Of a stretch of DNA of 64,000 nt, positions 25,535 through 32,421 are shown in pieces. A program made the translations under genes and the position numbers. Where the stretch lies: assembly GCA_964527265.1 (NCBI GenBank), contig CAZGOM010000003.1, positions 22,144 to 86,143 of the forward strand. The letters are read 5' to 3'. Under the pieces are notes generated by a model. The model was not told where the DNA came from, did no database searches, and worked only from the letters and a program-made list of their open reading frames with translations. Source of the stretch: CAZGOM01 sp964527265. Lineage in GTDB: Bacteria; Planctomycetota; Phycisphaerae; Phycisphaerales; Phycisphaeraceae. Each line of letters starts with the position of its first letter. Position 1 is the first letter of the stretch.

Positions 25535-27457
25535 CTATGGTGCCGGTGGTATCGCCATGATTTCCACCTCAGGCGTAATCTGGGCCCTCGGGTAAAGCAA
25601 TGCATGCTCCGCCTGAAACCAGGGGGAATCCATCACCCAGTACATGTCATTAATGCTGGCCTGGTCGACAACAATGAAATCAATGCCAGCTTCCTTGAGT
25701 GCGCGGCGTGCATCTGCAGGGGAGAAGGAAGGATCCATCAGAAAGCCCAAACCCGGGGCCCAAATGGGAATCACTTTGATCGGGAAACCAGCGATGGCGC
25801 GTTGAAAATAAATATCGCTGCTGAGTACGACTTTGGATTTGAACCGCTCAGGGTTGCTCTCGATGAATTGACTGATGAAGACCGACCGTGAGGTTACACG
25901 ATCACCCCGGGCTCTGAGGGCAAGCTCAGTGCGCCACTGCGCCAGTGGCACCCATGCGTAATCGGGTCTTATTGCAAGCGTTAATAGTGAATGAAGCGCC
26001 AAAAGAACCATGAGTGGAATCAGCCACAAGGCGCGACGTCTTCGAAAATATGCGCCTGAAGCCAATGCTGCAATGACAGCCAACACCGCGGCAGCGGGAG
26101 CAATGACACGGTAGGGATAATAAAGATTTCCACCGGTCCCGAAATAACCCCAGACCGTTAAGCCTGCTATCAACAGCGAAAACCCAGCCAGGACCAGGCG
26201 CTGCTTTTTCCAAATCATAAGGCAAACAGCCCCAGCAAGCGCGGGAAGCGACTGCGCAAGGCAAACCAATGCCTCGTATGACCCAAGCCGAACGGCCAGT
26301 TGCATCTTGTTAAGTTTCGACAATGTCTGCATCAAATGAACGAACCTCGGCGGAGATTGAGGCCACAGGCCCATGAAACCCAGGGTATAGAAAGGATTGC
26401 CGGTAAGCGCCCAGACAAATAAAAGCCATGGCGCAATGCACGCGAAGCTGACGCCAATCATGGCAACGCGAGCAGACCAGGGAACACGCCAGCCGACACC
26501 GAGGAATCCGAAAAACAAATAGGCCAGGCCGTATTCGCGGGTAAGCGCGGCCGCGGCTGCGGCCAACCCGATAACGAGGCAGCCCGCCCCAGGTTTCTCA
26601 TGCAAAAGCCTAATTCGCACCACCTGCGTGAGAATGATCAATGCACTGAGGCTCAGGAAACCTATTTCCTGGCCAATGAGAATGTTGGTCGTCACAACCC
26701 CGGTTGCGGCAACAAGAAAAACCGCGAGAAATGAAAGGTCAACGCCCGCGCGCAAGGCGCGAGCCAGTTGCCATGCCGCGTAAAGCGTCATGAGGTATTG
26801 GAGGATGACCACAGGGAGGCAATACGTGATGTCAACGCGTCCGATCAAAGCGTAAGCCCACCAGTAGCCGGAAGAAACCATGAAGCCGATCGAATCCGGA
26901 AAGGCGTAGAGAGTGAAATCGTGTGCGGTGACCGGGGGATAGAAGTTGAAGTTTCCCTGTTGGATTCCCCTGCTGGCAAGGTACTCCCAGCGAATCGGCA
27001 CATCAAAGCCGGTAAGCCGGAGCATGAATATTTTCGCTGCAAAGCCGATGATGATGATCAGTATTCCTGATGCACCCACAAGGGCAACAGGGCTGAGTCT
27101 CAGCACCCGCAGGATGCGAAAAAAACGCAACTTAAAGTCAACAAAACTAGGCTTTTGAAACACAAAGGACTGCGTAAGCCAAAGCCCCGCGCCCCCTAGC
27201 AGAGTGGCGCAACCCATCACGCAGGCAACTCCCCACAAGGTGGCGTTCCAACGAAGGATGGTTGCGAATGTAAGAATCAGTGCCAGCAAAAGATTGGAAA
27301 GAAGAAAAGCCAGAGGAAGTTCGACACGTTTCAAAAGCAGACGCGAAAAGACCATGCCTGGCAGAAAATGGCCCAGCACAACCCCAACGAAAAAAAACAT
27401 AAAAACGACTTTCGCAAATTGATAGTAATGGTCATGGGACCATCTGGATTTTACCAT
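25535..27457 (-). CDS. polytopic membrane protein, possible GT-C-type glycosyltransferase
   Basis: About 640 residues (ATG at 27457; a GTG three codons upstream is also open). It has about a dozen hydrophobic segments, an acidic extracytoplasmic loop early on (GFDVPIRWEYLASRG, then YPPVTAHDFT) and a soluble C-terminal region of about 110 residues. The layout fits GT39/GT83-like polyprenyl-linked sugar transferases, but no family motif is certain. It is divergent from the RiPP operon. It may simply be a membrane protein of unknown function. Confidence 0.7.
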   Translation of the reverse strand: MVKSRWSHDHYYQFAKVVFMFFFVGVVLGHFLPGMVFSRLLLKRVELPLAFLLSNLLLALILTFATILRWNATLWGVACVMGCATLLGGAGLWLTQSFVFQKPSFVDFKLRFFRILRVLRLSPVALVGASGILIIIIGFAAKIFMLRLTGFDVPIRWEYLASRGIQQGNFNFYPPVTAHDFTLYAFPDSIGFMVSSGYWWAYALIGRVDITYCLPVVILQYLMTLYAAWQLARALRAGVDLSFLAVFLVAATGVVTTNILIGQEIGFLSLSALIILTQVVRIRLLHEKPGAGCLVIGLAAAAAALTREYGLAYLFFGFLGVGWRVPWSARVAMIGVSFACIAPWLLFVWALTGNPFYTLGFMGLWPQSPPRFVHLMQTLSKLNKMQLAVRLGSYEALVCLAQSLPALAGAVCLMIWKKQRLVLAGFSLLIAGLTVWGYFGTGGNLYYPYRVIAPAAAVLAVIAALASGAYFRRRRALWLIPLMVLLALHSLLTLAIRPDYAWVPLAQWRTELALRARGDRVTSRSVFISQFIESNPERFKSKVVLSSDIYFQRAIAGFPIKVIPIWAPGLGFLMDPSFSPADARRALKEAGIDFIVVDQASINDMYWVMDSPWFQAEHALLYPRAQITPEVEIMAIPPAP

Positions 27458-27817
27458 TGCCAACACAACAGAGAAATTGAGCTTTCTTTTTTACCCGGTG
27501 GGGGTAAAACTAGTGGGCCGTGTTCCATGTCTTGAATAAAAGGCACTGCATCCCGCTCAACGCCATTGACTTCCGCATCAGTCTTGTTCTCTTCCAGAAA
27601 AATAATTTCCGGGGGTGTGTAAGGAATTTTTTCCCGGTCCGACCAACAGGGCGACACAACCGCACTCAAGCGGATGAAATGGTTCCGCACTAAATCAATA
27701 ACCCTGACAAAGGAGGCCTCGAAAAGCAGCGCGTCATTGTCCGAGTTCAAAAGCATCAAACGTGTGTAACGTAGTCTCCCTATTTTCAACAAACGATCTA
27801 CTTTCACAGGAAAAAAT
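27458..27817. promoter_or_regulatory. upstream control region of the RiPP operon
   Basis: A 360-base region between the divergent membrane protein and the precursor gene. It is more AT-rich than its surroundings. A GTAAGG...CGACC arrangement at 27619-27644 and a GTAACG near 27767 vaguely recall ECF-type promoter elements, but the match is weak. An AGGAAAAA ribosome site lies just before the ATG at 27818. I see no coding frame with good features. Confidence 0.4.
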
Positions 27818-28165
27818 ATGAACACTTCCAAGACCACTTCGATGATTCTCGCCGCCGCTGTCGCCGGTCTGATGACGGGTGCAACCGCCCCCGGCGCATT
27901 CGCCTCTGACTCCGGCTCCGCCAAGGCAACCGTCGGCGGCGCTTCCGCTGGCAAGATCACGCTTGGCGAAAAGGCCGGCTGCAGCGGTAAGGACGGCTGC
28001 GGCGGCAAGAAGTCCGACAAAGCCAACTGCAAAGGCCACAACGACTGCAAGGGCAAGGGCGGCTGCAAGAGCGGAGACAACGGCTGCAAGGGCAAAAATT
28101 CCTGCAAGGGCAAGGGTGGCTGCAAGACCACCGAAAAGCCCGCTGAAAAACCCGCCGACAAATAA
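27818..28165 (+). CDS. Cys-rich RiPP precursor, bufferin/Hvf-like (substrate of a DUF692 maturase)
   Basis: 115 residues. A Sec signal peptide (MNTSKTTSMILAAAVAGLMT..., predicted cut after AFA at 29) precedes a short linker and a Lys/Gly/Cys-rich core. Cys occur at 55, 61, 71, 77, 83, 90, 96 and 102, mostly six apart, as variants of the hexapeptide C-K-G-K/H-x-x. The tail is a Lys/Pro/Glu stretch (TTEKPAEKPADK). The next genes are DUF692, DUF2063 and DoxX, which is the known layout of RiPP metallophore operons where Cys side chains become oxazolone/thioamide or related groups. The core differs from DUF2282 precursors. Alternatively a metallothionein-like protein, but context argues against that. 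Confidence 0.82.
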   Translation: MNTSKTTSMILAAAVAGLMTGATAPGAFASDSGSAKATVGGASAGKITLGEKAGCSGKDGCGGKKSDKANCKGHNDCKGKGGCKSGDNGCKGKNSCKGKGGCKTTEKPAEKPADK

Positions 28166-28181
28166 ATAGGCGATTGGATTG

Positions 28182-28228
28182 GGGTTGGCGGGGCCCGGTC
28201 AACGAGTGCCCCGCCAACCCTTTTTTTT
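28182..28228 (+). terminator. intrinsic terminator between precursor and maturase genes
   Basis: A perfect 13-base GC-rich stem (28182-28194 with 28208-28220), a 13-base loop, and a run of eight T at 28221-28228. It starts 16 bases after the precursor stop. Partial read-through would explain how the downstream genes are expressed at a lower level. Confidence 0.9.
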
Positions 28229-28272
28229 AATGTGATAGCGTGAACGCGCATTCCCCTCCTGCCGAGAAGCCA

Positions 28273-29139
28273 ATGGCCGCCAATAAACACAATGGATGGA
28301 CGGAATTGGGGATCGGCGTGGGACTGCGCATCCCGCATTACGACCACATCCTCAATAAGAAACCAGGCGTCGAATGGTTTGAGATCATCTCTGAAAATTA
28401 CATGATGGATGCCGGGCGGCCGCTGCGCGTGCTGGATCAGATCCTCGAAAATTACCGCGTCGTGCAGCACGGCGTATCGCTCTATTTCGGCTCCCCCGGG
28501 CGGCTGAACAAAGATCACCTCAACCGGCTCAAACGGTTGGTGAAAAAAACAAAAACGCCCTTCATCTCCGACCACCTCTGCTGGGGAAGCATCGATGGGA
28601 CTTACACCCATGATCTGTTGCCCCTCCCCTACACCAGAGAAGCCGTCAAACGCACCGCCGCACGCGTGCGCCAAGTGCGGGATTTCCTCGAAGTACCGGT
28701 CATCGTTGAAAACGTCAGCAGCTATGCGGAATTCCACCAGTCCGAAATGACCGAATGGGAATTTCTTGTCGAAGTTGTGGAACTGGCCGACTGCGGCATA
28801 TTGCTGGATGTGAACAACATTTTCGTCTCTAGCCAGAACCACAACTTCGACCCCCATCTTTACCTCAACCACGTGCCCGCTGAGCGAGTCGGTCAAATCC
28901 ATATCGCAGGACATTCGGAATTTAAAAAATATCGCCTTGATACGCATGATCATCCCGTCCTGGACCCGGTCTGGGATCTTTATGCGCGGGCAATTCAAAA
29001 ATGCGGCCCCACCAGCACGCTCCTGGAATGGGATGCGCACATCCCGACCTTTGACGAAGTGCATGCCGAGGCGATGAAAGCCACGCGCTATATGAAGCGC
29101 ACACAGCCGCTTACCCCGCCCAAAGCCAGGAGGGCGTGA
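28273..29139 (+). CDS. DUF692 / MNIO-family RiPP maturase (BufB/HvfB-like)
   Basis: 288 residues from the ATG 28273; an in-frame GTG at 28240 lies right after the terminator and lacks a ribosome site. The TIM-barrel multinuclear non-heme iron oxidative enzymes (MbnB, TglH, ChrH, BufB, HvfB) modify Cys of peptide precursors. The expected metal ligands and neighbours are visible: His66 (VVQHGVS), Asp100-His101 (ISDHLCW), Glu146-Asn147 (VENVSSY), Asp179 and Asn181 (LLDVNN), His210 and His214 (IHIAGHS), Asp223-His225 region and Glu252/Asp254 (LLEWDAH). It overlaps no gene but is two bases from the DUF2063 partner, implying tight coupling. Confidence 0.93.
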   Translation: MAANKHNGWTELGIGVGLRIPHYDHILNKKPGVEWFEIISENYMMDAGRPLRVLDQILENYRVVQHGVSLYFGSPGRLNKDHLNRLKRLVKKTKTPFISDHLCWGSIDGTYTHDLLPLPYTREAVKRTAARVRQVRDFLEVPVIVENVSSYAEFHQSEMTEWEFLVEVVELADCGILLDVNNIFVSSQNHNFDPHLYLNHVPAERVGQIHIAGHSEFKKYRLDTHDHPVLDPVWDLYARAIQKCGPTSTLLEWDAHIPTFDEVHAEAMKATRYMKRTQPLTPPKARRA

Positions 29140-29141
29140 AC

Positions 29142-30032
29142 ATGACCGCGACACCCCCACCCAAACTCAAACTGACGCAGATCCAGGCGCGATTTGCCCT
29201 GGTAGTGATGCACCCCCTGACGGCGCGCGACGCCACTGACCCCGTCTGGGAAGACGGCAAACCCACCTCCGCCATAGCGCAAACAATCATCAAACCCAAC
29301 GATCGGCTCACAAGCATCCAGCGCCTGGAGATCTACAACCGGCAATATTGGTTTCGCGTGTGGGAATCGCTGGGGGAAGATTTCCCCGGTGTGCGACGGA
29401 TCATCGGACGCGCCCGGTTCTATAAAACCATGACTGCTTATGTAACCAAACATCCCTCGCGAAGCTTTACGCTGCGCGACCTGGGAATGCATCTGCCGAC
29501 ATTCCTCGCCGGAGACAAAACGTGGAGCAAAGGCCTGAGCCCTGCACGGCGTGCCATGGCGGTGCAGATGGCCGCATTTGAATGGGCACAGATGGTGGCC
29601 TTTGACGGGCCCGCCAAGCCGGGCGTGGTTCCGCAGGATCTGGCGGGTAAGAACCTGGCGAAACTTAAACTCGCGCTCCAGCCGTACATGACGGTCATGA
29701 AGTTAGATTACGCACTGGACGAGTTCACCCTGGCACTCAAGAAACAGGCTGCCGCCTCCGAAGAAGGCGCAACGGTCAAACCGGTGAAACTGCCTTTGAA
29801 AGAACAGATTCACATTGCCGTGCATCGGCAAAATGAAACGATTTATTATCGGCGGTTGACGCCCGAGGCATATGGCGTCCTGACTGCGCTGAACACCGGC
29901 ATTCCCCTTGAAAAAGCCCTTGCGCAGGGCCAAAAGATCGCCGGCACGGACGATGCAGCCTGGGCCCAGGCTGTTCAACAGCTTTTCAGCTTGTGGGTTC
30001 AACTGGGGTGGCTCTGCCTGCCTGGCCGATAA
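29142..30032 (+). CDS. DUF2063-family partner protein (BufC/HvfC-like)
   Basis: 296 residues, ATG at 29142 with GGAGG eight bases upstream (a GTG at 29136 is too close). The N-terminal half is the DUF2063 helical domain: QARFALVVMHPL, then RLTSIQRLEIYNRQYWFRV and DFPGVRRIIG, then RSFTLRDLGMHLPTFL. The C-terminal half is a separate alpha/beta region of about 110 residues that is also typical. In known systems this partner binds the precursor leader and presents it to the DUF692 enzyme. Position and spacing support that here. Confidence 0.92.
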   Translation: MTATPPPKLKLTQIQARFALVVMHPLTARDATDPVWEDGKPTSAIAQTIIKPNDRLTSIQRLEIYNRQYWFRVWESLGEDFPGVRRIIGRARFYKTMTAYVTKHPSRSFTLRDLGMHLPTFLAGDKTWSKGLSPARRAMAVQMAAFEWAQMVAFDGPAKPGVVPQDLAGKNLAKLKLALQPYMTVMKLDYALDEFTLALKKQAAASEEGATVKPVKLPLKEQIHIAVHRQNETIYYRRLTPEAYGVLTALNTGIPLEKALAQGQKIAGTDDAAWAQAVQQLFSLWVQLGWLCLPGR

Positions 30033-30075
30033 AACGGATAGGCTGATGACAATGATTCTTTGAAAGGTGGAAGGC

Positions 30076-30585
30076 GTGAATATCATTATGAAGGCTTATC
30101 GCTTGCTGGAGAAGCTCGGCAAGTGGAGCGCACCGGTCATCCTGCTGCTGTCACGTCTGCTGATCGGCATCTCCTTTTTCAATAGCGGACTGGGCAAGCT
30201 TCAGAAGCTCGACCAGACCACTGAGTTTTTCAAGGACCTCCATATTCCAATGCCCCAAGTCAATGCCGTCATGGCCGGCGGCACGGAGATGGTCGGCGGA
30301 ATCCTCCTGGCCATCGGCCTGTGCAGCAGGCTCATCAGCATCCCCCTGGCAATCACGATGATCGTGGCCCTCCTAACTGCGCATAAAGACGCCACATTCA
30401 ACATCTTTAATGACATCAACGAATTCGCCGGCCAAGCCCCGATTCCCTTTCTACTGGTCTGCCTGTTTGTGTTCGCATTCGGACCTGGCGCCCTGAGCCT
30501 GGATGCGCTGATCAAATGGGGCAAGGGAAAGACCAAATCCTCGCCGGATGGTGAGCGGGTTAAAACAGCAGCGGATGCCAAATAA
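30076..30585 (+). CDS. DoxX-family membrane protein (BufD-like)
   Basis: About 169 residues. I favour the GTG at 30076 (AGGTGG five bases upstream); an ATG follows at 30088. Four hydrophobic segments are visible: VILLLSRLLIGISFFNSG, GGTEMVGGILLAIGL, LISIPLAITMIVALLTA and IPFLLVCLFVFAF. This matches DoxX/TQO-small-subunit-like proteins, common in bufferin operons, where they may feed electrons or organise the membrane. It is the last gene of the four-gene set. No strong terminator follows. Confidence 0.85.
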   Translation: MNIIMKAYRLLEKLGKWSAPVILLLSRLLIGISFFNSGLGKLQKLDQTTEFFKDLHIPMPQVNAVMAGGTEMVGGILLAIGLCSRLISIPLAITMIVALLTAHKDATFNIFNDINEFAGQAPIPFLLVCLFVFAFGPGALSLDALIKWGKGKTKSSPDGERVKTAADAK

Positions 30586-30769
30586 CCAAGCCGGCAACAA
30601 TGCCTCACGCACTCGGATTACCAGGTAATCGCTTGGCGGAGGGTTCCGATAACGTCCGCGCCATCCAGGGTGATAACCCTGATTCCGCGCAAACATCGTC
30701 AATCTGACTCATGTACACGCGATAACCCGAGCACCCGCAACCCGGGCGCGTCGGCTCACGACTCCCCCA

Positions 30770-31849
30770 TCACATATTGCAGGTCTCTTCGCCCTCTTCC
30801 AACACACCCGCGGGCTCCGGCGCGCGGGGCTGCGGCGGCATGCCTTCATAAGCATCGGTGTAATACTTTTCGACCGTCGCCCGCCAATCCGCCACGGATT
30901 TCACCTGAATAAATGCCTTGGAGACTTCATCCGCGATGGGGTGATGGCGGGAGAAGCGGATGCCGAACTTGCGCATCATCATGCTTGCTCCGAATTCCCC
31001 GTGCAGGCCGGCGGAAAGATCAAAATGCTCCAGCAATACCACGCGCTGCTGGGCAATCGTCGGCCCACGCTGGCCCGCGGCTTCATCGCCCCCCTGAATA
31101 TCCCGCGCCTGCCGGAAGATCCACGGGTTGCCGATGCACCCGCGCGCCACGCTCACGCCATTCACGCCGGTTTCCCGGATCATTCTGAAAATATCCGAAG
31201 CCGTCCAGATATCGCCCGAACCCATGATCACAAAGCCCTTGTCCATCTCGGCTTTGTAACGTTTGGTGAGATTCTTCAAAAATCCCCATCGCGAAGGCCC
31301 GATGTATTTCTGCTCCACTGTCCGGCCATGAACGGTGGTCCCGGCATAACCCAGGCCAAGCATGGCTTCAAAAATCGTGAAAAAATTCCGCTCCGCCTCA
31401 GGCGAGTCGTCCGTCCCCCGCCGCAGTTTCACCGTCAGCGGAATCGATTCCGGCATCGCCTGCCTCACCGCCGTAAGAATGGCAATGGCCTCATCCGGCG
31501 CCTGCAGCAGATGCCCGCCGCGCGCCTTCTTGCGCACCTTCTTCACCGGGCACGCCAGGTTGATGTCAATCACGTCATAACCCAGCTTCACCAAGATCTT
31601 GCACCCCTGCGCGATCTCCTCCGGATGCGAGCCCATCAGTTGCCCGGCAATCGGATGATCATCCGGGTGAAGCTCGGCATTCGCCAACCCCTTGCCCCCG
31701 TTAATCAAAAACTGATCCAGCATCGCCTCAGTCACGGCATAAGGCGCGCCGTGCTTGCGCGCCACCAGCCGCATCGCGGTATCCGAGTACCCGGCAAGCC
31801 CCGCTTGATAAAAAGGCGCATCAATTTGAATCGAACCGATCTTAAGCAT
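30770..31849 (-). CDS. dusB: tRNA-dihydrouridine synthase
   Basis: 359 residues. The FMN TIM-barrel reduces specific uridines in the tRNA D-loop. Conserved: QAGLAGYSDTAMR at the start, the catalytic Cys in DINLACPVKKV, VKLRRG, TVHGRTVEQ and the FMN phosphate site GSGDIWTA/ARGCIGNPW. The C-terminal extension ending in a Pro/Glu-rich tail is slightly long. Which Dus subclass (A, B or C) is uncertain; DusB is the usual bacterial type. It lies 25 bases after nrdR on the same strand. Confidence 0.92.
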   Translation of the reverse strand: MLKIGSIQIDAPFYQAGLAGYSDTAMRLVARKHGAPYAVTEAMLDQFLINGGKGLANAELHPDDHPIAGQLMGSHPEEIAQGCKILVKLGYDVIDINLACPVKKVRKKARGGHLLQAPDEAIAILTAVRQAMPESIPLTVKLRRGTDDSPEAERNFFTIFEAMLGLGYAGTTVHGRTVEQKYIGPSRWGFLKNLTKRYKAEMDKGFVIMGSGDIWTASDIFRMIRETGVNGVSVARGCIGNPWIFRQARDIQGGDEAAGQRGPTIAQQRVVLLEHFDLSAGLHGEFGASMMMRKFGIRFSRHHPIADEVSKAFIQVKSVADWRATVEKYYTDAYEGMPPQPRAPEPAGVLEEGEETCNM

Positions 31850-31874
31850 CCCGCTATTTTAGCCGACAATCGCG

Positions 31875-32366
31875 CTAAAACAGCCGCCCCTGCTCCGGAC
31901 GGTCCTGATCGGTCGTCTGCAGCACATCGCGGACTTCCTCCAGAAGGTCGTCCAAATCCCGAAAATGCTTATAAACGCTGGCAAAACGCACATACGCCAC
32001 TTGATCCAGCGCCTTTAGCCGCTCGGCGATCAGCTTCCCGATCTCCACCGATTCCAGTTCCCGGTCAAAACGGCGAAAGAGATCTTCCTCCACCTCATCG
32101 ATCAATTTCTGCATCGCCTCCGCGGTCACGGGACGCTTGTAACACGCCATCTGAAGGCCTTTGAGCATCTTGTCCCGGTCATAGGGCACGCGCGTTCCGT
32201 CCTTTTTGATCACTACCAGTCGGACGTTGGCCTCCACATGCTCATATGTGGTGAAGCGCTTTTTGCATGCCAGGCATTCGCGCCGACGACGGATCGCCTT
32301 GCCCGCGTCGGTCGCACGCGAATCAAGCACCCGGTCATCATCTGCACTGCAATAAGGACACTTCAT
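31875..32366 (-). CDS. nrdR: transcriptional repressor of ribonucleotide reductase genes
   Basis: 163 residues from the ATG at 32366; the open frame continues upstream without homology. The N-terminus is a zinc ribbon (MKCPYCSADDDRV...CLACKKRF), followed by the ATP-cone (VVIKKDGTRVPYDRDKMLKGL). NrdR senses ATP/dATP and represses nrd operons. Length and order match the family; the C-terminal tail is about ten residues longer than many homologues. No nrd genes occur here. Confidence 0.97.
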   Translation of the reverse strand: MKCPYCSADDDRVLDSRATDAGKAIRRRRECLACKKRFTTYEHVEANVRLVVIKKDGTRVPYDRDKMLKGLQMACYKRPVTAEAMQKLIDEVEEDLFRRFDRELESVEIGKLIAERLKALDQVAYVRFASVYKHFRDLDDLLEEVRDVLQTTDQDRPEQGRLF

Positions 32367-32421
32367 AACTAGACAGTATGCACGACGCGCACAGAAGGTC
32401 AATCCGCCAGCCCTCAGCAAG

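Noticed and set aside
27818..28165. Assignment of the precursor as a DUF2282 bufferin
   Set aside because: The Cys spacing and Lys/Gly hexads do not match DUF2282. Only the operon context is bufferin-like.
27451..29160. 569-codon reverse frame covering the RiPP precursor and DUF692 gene
   Set aside because: It contains a Pro/Leu/Gln repeat that is simply the antisense of the Cys-rich core. The forward frames have clear homology and ribosome sites.
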